Source: DAOTYX01 sp034434635 (GTDB lineage Bacteria > Chloroflexota > Anaerolineae > B4-G1 > DUEL01). From it: 10,571 nucleotides of DNA. The stretch covers positions 1 through 10,571 of the forward strand of contig DAOTYX010000042.1 of the NCBI GenBank assembly GCA_034434635.1. Reading direction: 5' to 3'. Positions 5,449 to 10,571 of this stretch are shown one piece after another (the first letter of the stretch is position 1; the number at the start of each line of letters is the position of its first letter). Made by a program: the position numbers and the translations under genes. The notes beneath the pieces are model-generated. The model saw only the letters and a program-made list of their open reading frames with translations. It ran no database searches and was not told the origin of the DNA.

Positions 5449-6438
5449 TCACGACGATTCAACGCTCAACAGCAAGGGCGTCTCCTGGCCCGCCCGCCAC
5501 AGGAACTCCACCCGCACCGGCCCACCCCACTGCTCAGCCACGGATTGCACCAGGTCGGCCAGTACCAGCGTCTCATCCCCCGTCAGATCGCGGGCCACGG
5601 ACGACGGACGACGGATAACAGACGACAGACCACAGACAACCGACGACGGACGACTGTGGTCCGTCGTCTGTGGTCTGTCGTCTACGGTCTGTGGTCTGTC
5701 GTCTACGGTCTGTGGTCTGTTCACCAGGTAAATCAAGGACTCCCCTTCCCACGCCCCGCCGGTGACCTCGATCCGCAGGGGGGCAGGTCCCTCGTCGCCG
5801 TCCGGCACAGACCGCGCATCCTCGCCATAGACCCACCCCGACCGGTCCTGGGGGGCGATTGGCTCCAACGGGTAAAAGGCCACGGCCAGGCGCGGCAACG
5901 GCTGGTCGCTCTGGGCGCAGCGCCGCAGCACCTCCCGACTGAAGACTGCCGACCACATCTGCCGGATGCCATCCCACAACTCCCGGCGCGTCGGCGGCAC
6001 GAACAGCCGCGGGATGAGATCTTCCACCTGCCCTGTGCAGGAAGGGCAGAGCATCCAGCCCGGCGTGGGGACCTGCGCCAGGGTGTTGACGATCCCCTCC
6101 AGGCGGTCGCCAAGGGCCACCCCGCGCAGCCGCCGCGCCGCGTCCACCCGCTGCGGCTCAAGCGCGGTCAGTACCCGCTCCACCGCCCGCACGTCATTCC
6201 ACAACCCGCGCAGGCTCCACTCGATCTCCGCCACTACCGCCGACAGGCCCGCCTGGTTCACCGCCAGGTCGAAGGTTGATGTGGCCAGCGCCCAGGCAGG
6301 CGGCGTGGGAAAGCCCTCGCCGATCAGCCAGTGCAATCCCCTCCCCCGTTCCCCCAGGTCCGCCGCGGCCTGCGCCGGTCGAAACCGGTACAGCCAGCGC
6401 CGCAGCAGGGGCGGCGATTCGGTCAATGCCAGCAGCAT
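5449..6438 (-). CDS. Degenerate PEP/pyruvate-binding (PPDK N-terminal-like) ATP-grasp protein in the Tad locus
   Basis: This 329-residue protein of unknown role resembles, in order, the nucleotide-binding domain of PEP synthase/pyruvate phosphate dikinase. EGFPTPPAW (41-49) matches the family's GlPVPPGF element. CTGQVE (134-139) recalls the segment after the conserved VRSS motif, which is missing. GIRQMWSAVFSREVLRR (158-174) matches the 'ai..cWaSlfs.rai.YR' helix. LAVAFYPL...RSGWVYGED (184-207) matches the mV..SGVlFT strand pair. GGPVRVEFLWRAGQETP (305-321) matches the hfG.P.diEWa end, but the final Q-S-R is absent. Missing catalytic residues and missing phosphohistidine and PEP domains suggest a non-catalytic or altered protein. 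Residues about 241-282 are encoded by an in-frame GTGGTC repeat cluster. It starts 1 nt after the cpaE stop with GGGAG upstream. The homology is by eye, from motif order; alternatives are an unrelated lineage-specific Tad protein. Confidence 0.55.
   Translation of the reverse strand: MLLALTESPPLLRRWLYRFRPAQAAADLGERGRGLHWLIGEGFPTPPAWALATSTFDLAVNQAGLSAVVAEIEWSLRGLWNDVRAVERVLTALEPQRVDAARRLRGVALGDRLEGIVNTLAQVPTPGWMLCPSCTGQVEDLIPRLFVPPTRRELWDGIRQMWSAVFSREVLRRCAQSDQPLPRLAVAFYPLEPIAPQDRSGWVYGEDARSVPDGDEGPAPLRIEVTGGAWEGESLIYLVNRPQTVDDRPQTVDDRPQTTDHSRPSSVVCGLSSVIRRPSSVARDLTGDETLVLADLVQSVAEQWGGPVRVEFLWRAGQETPLLLSVESS
5595..5720. repeat. GTGGTC/GTCGTC repeat cluster (family A) inserted in a gene
   Basis: About 126 bp of family A units lie inside the ATP-grasp-like gene. 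A 17-bp inverted repeat pairs 5620-5636 with 5667-5683, and a direct copy of the latter lies at 5688-5704, giving a 21-bp tandem period on the right side. Orientation switches at GACTGTGGTC (5652-5661), as at 1220-1229. The period of 21 bp is 7 codons, so the tandem part is translated as RPQTVDD repeats and the inverted part as SRPSSVV-like units, without a stop codon. Confidence 0.92.
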
Positions 6439-6439
6439 C

Positions 6440-7792
6440 TCAACTCTCCCTCACCAGCGCCCGCCGCAGGCCCGCAAACAGACCCGTGGGGGAGCGTCGC
6501 CGCTTCTCCGCCAGGTAGGGCAGGTAGGTGGCCGCCAACTCCCGCACCGCCTCCCCCAACGGCCCCTCATCCGTCAGCACGAACGGCGTGTGGCTGTTGA
6601 TCGCCGTCTCCGCCACCACCGCGTCGTGGGGGATCGTCACCAGCCGCGTCAACCCCACCTCCTGGATGATCTCCTTCTCCGACAGGCCGAAGTCGGGGCT
6701 GTAACGGGTGATGACCAGTTTGAACTTGCTCAGGTCGCCGAAACGGTGCTTGAGCGGCGGCATCGCGTTGGCCGCGTCCACCACCGCCGTCCACACCGGC
6801 GGCACCGTCACCAGCACCTCGTTCGCCGCCTCCAGCGCCGCGCGGTGCAACGGCCGCGTGAAGTCCTGCCCGATGTCCACCACCACGAAGGAGTACATCT
6901 GCCGCACCACCTCGATGATCCGCCGCCCCATCTCGTAGATCATCTGCCGGTTGTCGAACTCCCGCGCGTCCGCCTGGTGCGGCGCGTACAGCCCTGGCAG
7001 CAGGTCCAGCTGACTGTCCTCACCCCAGCGCACCGTGTAGTTGCGGATGAGCACCGGCGTGATGCTCCCCGACCCCTGCTGTCCCCAGCGGCTGGCCGTC
7101 CACGTCACCAGGTCGAACAACCCCCGCTCCAGCAAGGGCCAGCCGTGCCGTCGGGCGTGGTCCGGGTTGATGGTGAAGCCCAGCATCGTGTGGACGTCCC
7201 CCTTGGCCATATCGAAGTCCAGCAGGCACGTCGGCTGGTTGCCCAGGCTGGCGTGGGAGAGCGCCACGGCCAGGTTGACGGCCAGGGTCGTGCGGGTCGA
7301 GCCGCCCCCCTTCGGCACCCAGACGGTGATCACTTTCTCCTGCCAGGCTTGCAGACGGCTCGAAGGGACGGTGCGTGCCTTGATCTCCCCCGCCTGCCGC
7401 TCGCGCAGGGCTTCGTCCACCGCCTGGCGCAGCAGCTGCACCACCTTGTTGCCCTGTATCTCGTCCAGCGGCAGGGTGACGAACCCCTTGGCCCCCACCG
7501 AGACCATCGCCCGGCCGTCGTCGGAGGTCGCCTCGACCAGCCCCACGGTGGGGATGGGCCGGGCCACGTGCAGCAGCAGGTCCATGATCATCTGGTGACG
7601 GTAGCCCGTTACCTGAGGGCACAGGAGCAGCGCGTCCCCATCCAGGTTGATCACGTCGTCGAAGGCGCGTTGGGCGTCCTGGACGGCGGACAGGATGCGA
7701 ATCCCCGTCCCCTGCAAGTACCGCTCCAGCGCCTGCACGTCGGCGTAGTTGTAGTAGCCGACGACGATGTTCAGTTCCTTTGCCTCGCTCAT
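6440..7792 (-). CDS. cpaE: CpaE/TadZ, ParA/MinD-like pilus localisation ATPase
   Basis: This 450-residue protein has an N-terminal receiver-like domain (about 8-130: LNIVVGYYNYADVQALERYL, VTLPLDEIQ) and a C-terminal MinD/ParA-type ATPase domain (about 153-425). TadZ/CpaE proteins mark the cell site where the pilus machine is built. The P-loop reads VPKGGGSTRTTLAVNLA (159-175): the usual Walker A lysine before TT is replaced by R167 and the signature lysine is shifted, so ATP hydrolysis may be weak or absent; atypical P-loops are known in this family. Walker A' is DFDMAKGD (192-199) and Walker B is FVVVDIGQ (302-309). The start at 7792 is preferred because AGGAGT lies 5 nt upstream; a GTG at 7816 would add 8 residues and overlap cpaB. 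The gap after cpaB is 11 nt. Confidence 0.92.
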   Translation of the reverse strand: MSEAKELNIVVGYYNYADVQALERYLQGTGIRILSAVQDAQRAFDDVINLDGDALLLCPQVTGYRHQMIMDLLLHVARPIPTVGLVEATSDDGRAMVSVGAKGFVTLPLDEIQGNKVVQLLRQAVDEALRERQAGEIKARTVPSSRLQAWQEKVITVWVPKGGGSTRTTLAVNLAVALSHASLGNQPTCLLDFDMAKGDVHTMLGFTINPDHARRHGWPLLERGLFDLVTWTASRWGQQGSGSITPVLIRNYTVRWGEDSQLDLLPGLYAPHQADAREFDNRQMIYEMGRRIIEVVRQMYSFVVVDIGQDFTRPLHRAALEAANEVLVTVPPVWTAVVDAANAMPPLKHRFGDLSKFKLVITRYSPDFGLSEKEIIQEVGLTRLVTIPHDAVVAETAINSHTPFVLTDEGPLGEAVRELAATYLPYLAEKRRRSPTGLFAGLRRALVRES

Positions 7793-7797
7793 TCCAG

Positions 7798-7803
7798 ACT
7801 CCT
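7798..7803 (-). promoter_or_regulatory. Ribosome binding site deciding the cpaE start
   Basis: AGGAGT on the minus strand, 5 nt before the ATG at 7792. It sits just after the cpaB stop (7804-7806) and favours this start over the in-frame GTG at 7816. Confidence 0.65.
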
Positions 7804-8676
7804 CTACTGCTCCCACGGCGCGGGCCGGTCACGGAAGAAGTAGTCCACGAAGTCATCCCAGGTGAAGCCAGGCGAGGTGCCGCCCGCCGGCTGAGCGCGG
7901 GCCGGCAGGTTGAGCGTGCCGTTGTTCAGCGCAAACGACAACACCTCCGCCTGCTCCCGGTCCACCTCCACGTACAGCCGCAGGATGTCCCCCTCCACCG
8001 TCCGGGCAGTGGACTGCTGATCCTCGCTCAGGCCGTAGCCCGTCGTCGTCGGGCGAATCTGCTCCCGCTCCACCCGCAGCACCAGCACGTCAGGGAGGAT
8101 GACCTTCGACAACGGCAGGTGCAGCGTGGTGGTGATCACATCTCCGGGGCGAAGCGGCTCCGGGGTCGGCACACCGACCACCTCACCAGGCGGGCCGGGC
8201 ACAGTGTAGGCATGAACCATCTCCTGGGCCGCCACCCGCCCCAGGCTGAAGATGATGTCCACCCGGTCGCCGGCGACAATGAAGTTGCCCACCTGGTCAG
8301 CACTCACCGGCAGCGGGTAGACCAGGTGCGTCGGGTCGGAGAGGGTCAGCGTCAGACGGGACTGATACTCCGCGTCCACCTGCGCCTTCAACACCGGACT
8401 GCCGGCGTGGATCGTCTCCAGGGTGACGCGCCCCACATAGGGAGCGAACTCCTCGGCGGTGATGTAGGCCGAGAGGGTGTCCGGGCGCAGCCCGCGCACC
8501 TGCTCCAGGCGGAACTGCGACGGCTCCAGCGGCGTCCCCGGCGGGATGTCCTGGATGGCCACCGGCAGCGCCACCGGCGTGCCGCGCCCCAGGCGCACCA
8601 CAAGAACGACCAGCACCATCACCACGAAGGCCCCGACCAGACCCATGATCAGCAGCGGGATACGGAAACGACTCAT
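7804..8676 (-). CDS. cpaB: CpaB/RcpC, Tad pilus assembly protein with SAF domain
   Basis: This 290-residue protein has an N-terminal membrane helix at about 6-28 (IPLLIMGLVGAFVVMVLVVL), then a SAF domain at about 35-100 (VALPVAIQDIPPGTPLEPSQ, then VTLETIHAGSPVLKAQV) and the RcpC part with PLPVSADQVGNFIVAGDRVD (121-140). CpaB/RcpC acts outside the cytoplasmic membrane; in two-membrane bacteria it helps gate the secretin, but no secretin gene is seen here, so its partner in this organism is unclear. The ATG at 8676 overlaps the stop of the preceding gene by 4 bp, with GGAGGTG 4 nt upstream. The C-terminus has an aromatic and acidic segment (WDDFVDYFFRDRPAPWEQ). Length is normal for the family. 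Confidence 0.93.
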   Translation of the reverse strand: MSRFRIPLLIMGLVGAFVVMVLVVLVVRLGRGTPVALPVAIQDIPPGTPLEPSQFRLEQVRGLRPDTLSAYITAEEFAPYVGRVTLETIHAGSPVLKAQVDAEYQSRLTLTLSDPTHLVYPLPVSADQVGNFIVAGDRVDIIFSLGRVAAQEMVHAYTVPGPPGEVVGVPTPEPLRPGDVITTTLHLPLSKVILPDVLVLRVEREQIRPTTTGYGLSEDQQSTARTVEGDILRLYVEVDREQAEVLSFALNNGTLNLPARAQPAGGTSPGFTWDDFVDYFFRDRPAPWEQ

Positions 8677-9218
8677 CTTTCACCTCCTTGAATTGACCGT
8701 GGACGACAGACCACGGACCACGGACCACTGTTGTCCGTCGTCCGTCGTCTGTCGTCCGTCGTCTGTTGTCCGTGGTCTATGTCACAACCTGCTCTCAACT
8801 GCGCGTTGCGTGCGCTGGCCTCGCGCACCTCTCCCAGCGCGGCAGGGTCGCCCCTGGCGTAGCCGGCCAGCGCGTCGGCCAGGTCGGAGAGGACCGCGGC
8901 CCACTCCGCCCCACCCTCCAGTCCGGCAGCCTGGACGGACAGCGCCCGCACCTGCTGCGCGGCCACCGCCGCCTGCGCCGGACGCTCCTCCGCTTCCACC
9001 AGCGCCAGCATCCCCGTCAACCCCGCCGCCTGCTCGGAGAGCGGCAGGAATGCAGCGCAGTCCGCAGCAGGGGTTTCAGGCTCCAGGGCTTCAGGGTTCC
9101 AGACTTCAGGTTGAGGGGAACCTGTAACCTGCAACCCTGAAGCCCGCACCCCCGCGAGCGCCAGCAGCAGGGTCAGCAGCGCCGGGCCGAAGCGCAGGGA
9201 AAGCCGTTGCAAATTCAT
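8673..9218 (-). CDS. Secreted/envelope protein of unknown function with repeat-encoded linker and tail
   Basis: I do not recognise this 181-residue protein. Residues 1-26 (RLSLRFGPALLTLLLALAG) form a likely signal peptide or anchor. Residues about 52-146 are alanine- and leucine-rich and helical, bounded by C54 and C145, which could form a disulfide. Two parts come from repeats: residues about 28-50 (LQVTGSPQPEVW...EPETP) from a TTTCAGG cluster right after the signal peptide, and residues about 147-176 (DHGQQTTDDRRRTTD...) from a GTGGTC cluster at the end. The start at 9218 is chosen because it begins the signal peptide; its ribosome binding site (AAGAAAAG) is weak. The end overlaps cpaB by 4 bp, and the last codons carry the cpaB ribosome binding site, so the repeat tail does not break coupling. 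The position suggests an accessory pilus role, which is inference. Confidence 0.7.
   Translation of the reverse strand: MNLQRLSLRFGPALLTLLLALAGVRASGLQVTGSPQPEVWNPEALEPETPAADCAAFLPLSEQAAGLTGMLALVEAEERPAQAAVAAQQVRALSVQAAGLEGGAEWAAVLSDLADALAGYARGDPAALGEVREASARNAQLRAGCDIDHGQQTTDDRRRTTDNSGPWSVVCRPRSIQGGER
8696..8779. repeat. GTGGTC/GTCGTC inverted repeat cluster (family A) at a gene end
   Basis: Family A units in inverted arrangement, switching near 8727-8736 (ACTGTTGTCC, a variant of the centre at 1220-1229 and 5652-5661). On the minus strand it encodes the last 30 or so residues of the gene upstream of cpaB, ending a few codons before the cpaB ribosome binding site. Confidence 0.9.
9071..9145. 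repeat. TTTCAGG inverted repeat cluster (family B) inside a coding region
   Basis: A perfect 13-bp inverted repeat, GGGCTTCAGGGTT (9086-9098) with AACCCTGAAGCCC (9133-9145), plus flanking TTTCAGG-type units. It is read in frame as the low-complexity linker just after the signal peptide of the gene at 8673-9218. Confidence 0.9.
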
Positions 9219-9255
9219 CGCGCTTTTCTTGGCCAAGACTTGCAAACCGTTTTGT

Positions 9256-9822
9256 CTATGCCCCCCGCACCACCAGGAACCACTCCGCCTGACGCGGCAG
9301 GGGATTCCCAACTTCCTCACCCAGCCGACCGGCGGACAGGTTCTCCCATACCGCCTGCACTTCCATCCGCAGCGCCGGCGACAGCGCAGCGTCCAGCGGC
9401 ACAACCCGCTCCTTGCGCCGAATCTGCCCCAACGAGCGCAACACCTCCGGCGCGGTGGTGAACAGATACGACCGGCCACCCGGGCCGGCAACGGTGAAGC
9501 GTGGCGCAGGCGTCGCGCTCATGTCCAACACCCCCACGCTGTCCACCCGCGCCCCCTCCCCAGGCAGGGCATCCGCCAACACCTGGTCGAGCACCTGACG
9601 CCAACCCTCCGGCTGGGCCAGAAGCGCCTGCACCTCCGCTCGCCGGCGATCCACCAACTGCGCCTGCAACTGCTCCAGTTCCAGCGCCTTCTGCCGGCGA
9701 TAGGTGCGCTCCAGGCGGGTGATCGCCGCCGTGACTGCCCCGTTGGAAACGGTCACCGCGGCTCCCGCCGCCAACCCCACCACCAGCAGCACGAAAAACG
9801 CCAGCCATTCGAGACCTGTCAT
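9256..9822 (-). CDS. Membrane-anchored coiled-coil protein of unknown function
   Basis: This 188-residue protein is not recognised. It has an N-terminal membrane helix at about 5-26 (EWLAFFVLLVVGLAAGAAVTV) followed by a charged helical stretch at about 35-70 (RLERTYRRQKALELEQLQAQ...) likely to form a coiled coil. A small mixed domain at about 92-188 (VDSVGVLDMSATPAPRFTVA, then GRSYLFTTAPEVL) ends in WFLVVRGA. The start at 9822 follows AGAGGAGGAG with good spacing. It lies 27 nt after the zinc-ribbon-like gene and 37 nt before the signal-peptide gene, in the same direction, so it is probably in the same operon as the pilus genes. The topology (helix then coiled coil then small domain) would suit a scaffold or minor pilin-like part, but there is no motif to support either. 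Confidence 0.75.
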   Translation of the reverse strand: MTGLEWLAFFVLLVVGLAAGAAVTVSNGAVTAAITRLERTYRRQKALELEQLQAQLVDRRRAEVQALLAQPEGWRQVLDQVLADALPGEGARVDSVGVLDMSATPAPRFTVAGPGGRSYLFTTAPEVLRSLGQIRRKERVVPLDAALSPALRMEVQAVWENLSAGRLGEEVGNPLPRQAEWFLVVRGA

Positions 9823-9849
9823 TGGACTCCTCCTCTACCGTTTGTCTTG

Positions 9850-10095
9850 CTAATAGAGAGGGTAGACCTTGCCCATCTCTGGAACTGCTGGATACTCAGG
9901 ATGCCCCTCGCGTATCCGCTCCCAGTCAAAACTGTCACCCAATGCTCCACCGTCGCAGTCTTCATAGGGGCACAACAGCGCCCCGTCAGGGCCGCGCCGG
10001 TGGTGGCCAGCAGGATATGCTCGCTCGCAATGCAGGCACCACCTGTAAGATATGCGCCTTTTGGCTTTGCTGGGCAAACGTCGTTTCTTGCTCAT
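9850..10095 (-). CDS. Small zinc-ribbon-like protein (81 aa)
   Basis: The real gene starts at ATG 10095, which overlaps the stop of the preceding gene as ATGA; the longer open frame upstream is a shadow of that gene. The 81 residues begin very basic (MSKKRRLPSKAKRRISYRW) and carry two cysteine pairs, C20-L-H-C23 and C42-P-Y-E-D-C47, separated by 18 residues with two histidines (HH, 31-32). This is a likely treble-clef or rubredoxin/zinc-ribbon metal site. The C-terminus is acidic and aromatic (DSFDWERIREGHPEYPAVP). The spacing is consistent with a small nucleic-acid- or protein-binding zinc ribbon, but no family is recognised. Codon usage is less GC-extreme than that of its neighbours, which may reflect a different history. 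Function is unknown. Confidence 0.75.
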   Translation of the reverse strand: MSKKRRLPSKAKRRISYRWCLHCERAYPAGHHRRGPDGALLCPYEDCDGGALGDSFDWERIREGHPEYPAVPEMGKVYPLY

Positions 10096-10571
10096 TTGCT
10101 GCTCTCCATCAGGATTTGCGCCTTCATTGTTCTCTCCAGCCGTCGCAACGCTTTGGCCCGCCGGTCCAGCACGGCGGTGAGGGCCACGATGAACAACAGG
10201 CCCGCCGCCGTCAGCGCCAGCCACACCATCACCCGCCGCTCCGCCAGCCCGAAGGCGAAGGCCACCCCGTCGGCCACCCCCACCGGCAACGCTTTCCGCC
10301 CACCGCCAGGAAGGAGCACCAGCGAGCCGTCCTCCCCAACCCGCACCGCCAGCCACTCCCGCGTCGTGGCCTGCCAGGCCGGGCCGGGCCGATCCACCAG
10401 CGCGAAGGTGTACTCCCCTGCCCCTGGCAGCGTCACCGTGATCAACCCCGAGGCATCGGTGACGTACTCCCCCACGCCCTCGACCACCACCCGCAGCGCT
10501 CCCAGCCCGGGCTCCTGGGGGACACGCACCGCATCGGCGTCATCGTCCTCGAAGACCAGCAGCCGCAGCAC
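10092..10571 (-). CDS. Membrane-anchored surface protein with Ig/Cna-B-like segment (partial, N-terminus cut off)
   Basis: The frame is open through the right edge, so the beginning is missing; 159 residues are seen. The segment GLGALRVVVEGVGEYVTDAS...GLITVTLPGAGEYTFALVD (about 22-60) resembles carboxypeptidase-regulatory, SdrD_B or Cna-B type beta-sandwich repeats (V-x-V-x-G ... T-D-x-x-G ... G-x-Y-T). A membrane helix follows at about 114-135 (VMVWLALTAAGLLFIVALTA) and a short basic tail (DRRAKALRRLERTMK). This gives a large extracellular N-terminal part held by a C-terminal anchor. The last codons overlap the start of the zinc-ribbon-like gene (ATGA). A surface adhesin-like or stalk role is possible but not shown. 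The family resemblance is weak and by eye. Confidence 0.7.
   Translation of the reverse strand: MLRLLVFEDDDADAVRVPQEPGLGALRVVVEGVGEYVTDASGLITVTLPGAGEYTFALVDRPGPAWQATTREWLAVRVGEDGSLVLLPGGGRKALPVGVADGVAFAFGLAERRVMVWLALTAAGLLFIVALTAVLDRRAKALRRLERTMKAQILMESSK

Noticed and set aside
5449..6438. Pseudogene of PEP synthase
   Set aside because: The frame is intact over 329 codons including a repeat insertion, has a good start and sits tightly in the operon, so a retained, altered function is more likely than decay.
7792..7816. GTG start for cpaE at 7816
   Set aside because: It would overlap cpaB and has no ribosome binding site, whereas the ATG at 7792 has AGGAGT 5 nt upstream.
5966..7843. A 625-codon plus-strand open frame antisense to cpaE and the ATP-grasp-like gene
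   Set aside because: Its translation is rich in Arg, His, Gln and Pro, with no recognisable domain, while the minus strand encodes a clear ATPase. It is a GC-driven shadow frame.
9850..10356. Extended start (168 residues) for the zinc-ribbon-like gene
   Set aside because: The added N-terminus is Gly/Ala/Arg-rich shadow sequence of the overlapping membrane protein; the ATGA overlap start at 10095 is far better.

Overview
The window is one strand of a Tad (Flp-type, type IVc) pilus assembly locus. All 14 genes I can support lie on the minus strand and are transcribed from right (10571) to left (1). The DNA is GC-rich and long antisense ORFs are all shadows. The best guess for the host is a member of the Chloroflexota (Anaerolineae/Caldilineae-like). 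This rests on the gene content, on a Pro/Thr/Ser-rich linker of the PTPTASPVPSATP type at the left edge, on the absence of a secretin gene next to cpaB (as expected of a single-membrane cell), and on two families of short inverted repeat clusters that I associate with Chloroflexota genomes. The taxonomic call is inference.

Layout in transcription order: (i) the C-terminal part of a membrane-anchored protein with an Ig/Cna-B-like segment (10571-10092), overlapping by 4 bp a small Cys4 zinc-ribbon-like protein (10095-9850). (ii) Two unrecognised envelope proteins, one with an N-terminal membrane anchor and coiled coil (9822-9256) and one with a signal peptide (9218-8673), the second overlapping cpaB by 4 bp. 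(iii) The assembly machine: CpaB (8676-7804), CpaE/TadZ (7792-6440), an unusual protein resembling a degenerate PEP/pyruvate-binding ATP-grasp domain (6438-5449), the CpaF/TadA ATPase (5336-3954), and the platform proteins TadB (3957-3031) and TadC (3027-2083). (iv) The likely fibre components: a Flp-like small pilin candidate (2012-1764) and three TadE/TadG-like pseudopilin candidates (1660-1280, 1177-764, 767-303). (v) A separate promoter (about 299-270) and the start of another single-pass membrane protein (244-1), cut by the window edge.

How it works together (established for Tad systems, applied here by homology): CpaF powers the process, TadB/TadC form the inner-membrane platform, CpaE positions the machine, CpaB acts on the outer face, and the Flp-like and TadE-like proteins are the substrates. 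No prepilin peptidase (TadV/CpaA) or secretin (RcpA/CpaC) is in the window.

The most unusual aspects are the eight repeat clusters of two families, most of which fold back on themselves. Four fill every gap over 60 bp inside the operon. Four lie inside genes, where they are translated in frame as low-complexity insertions or tails. The second unusual aspect is the PEP-synthase-like protein sitting between the two ATPases of the pilus machine.
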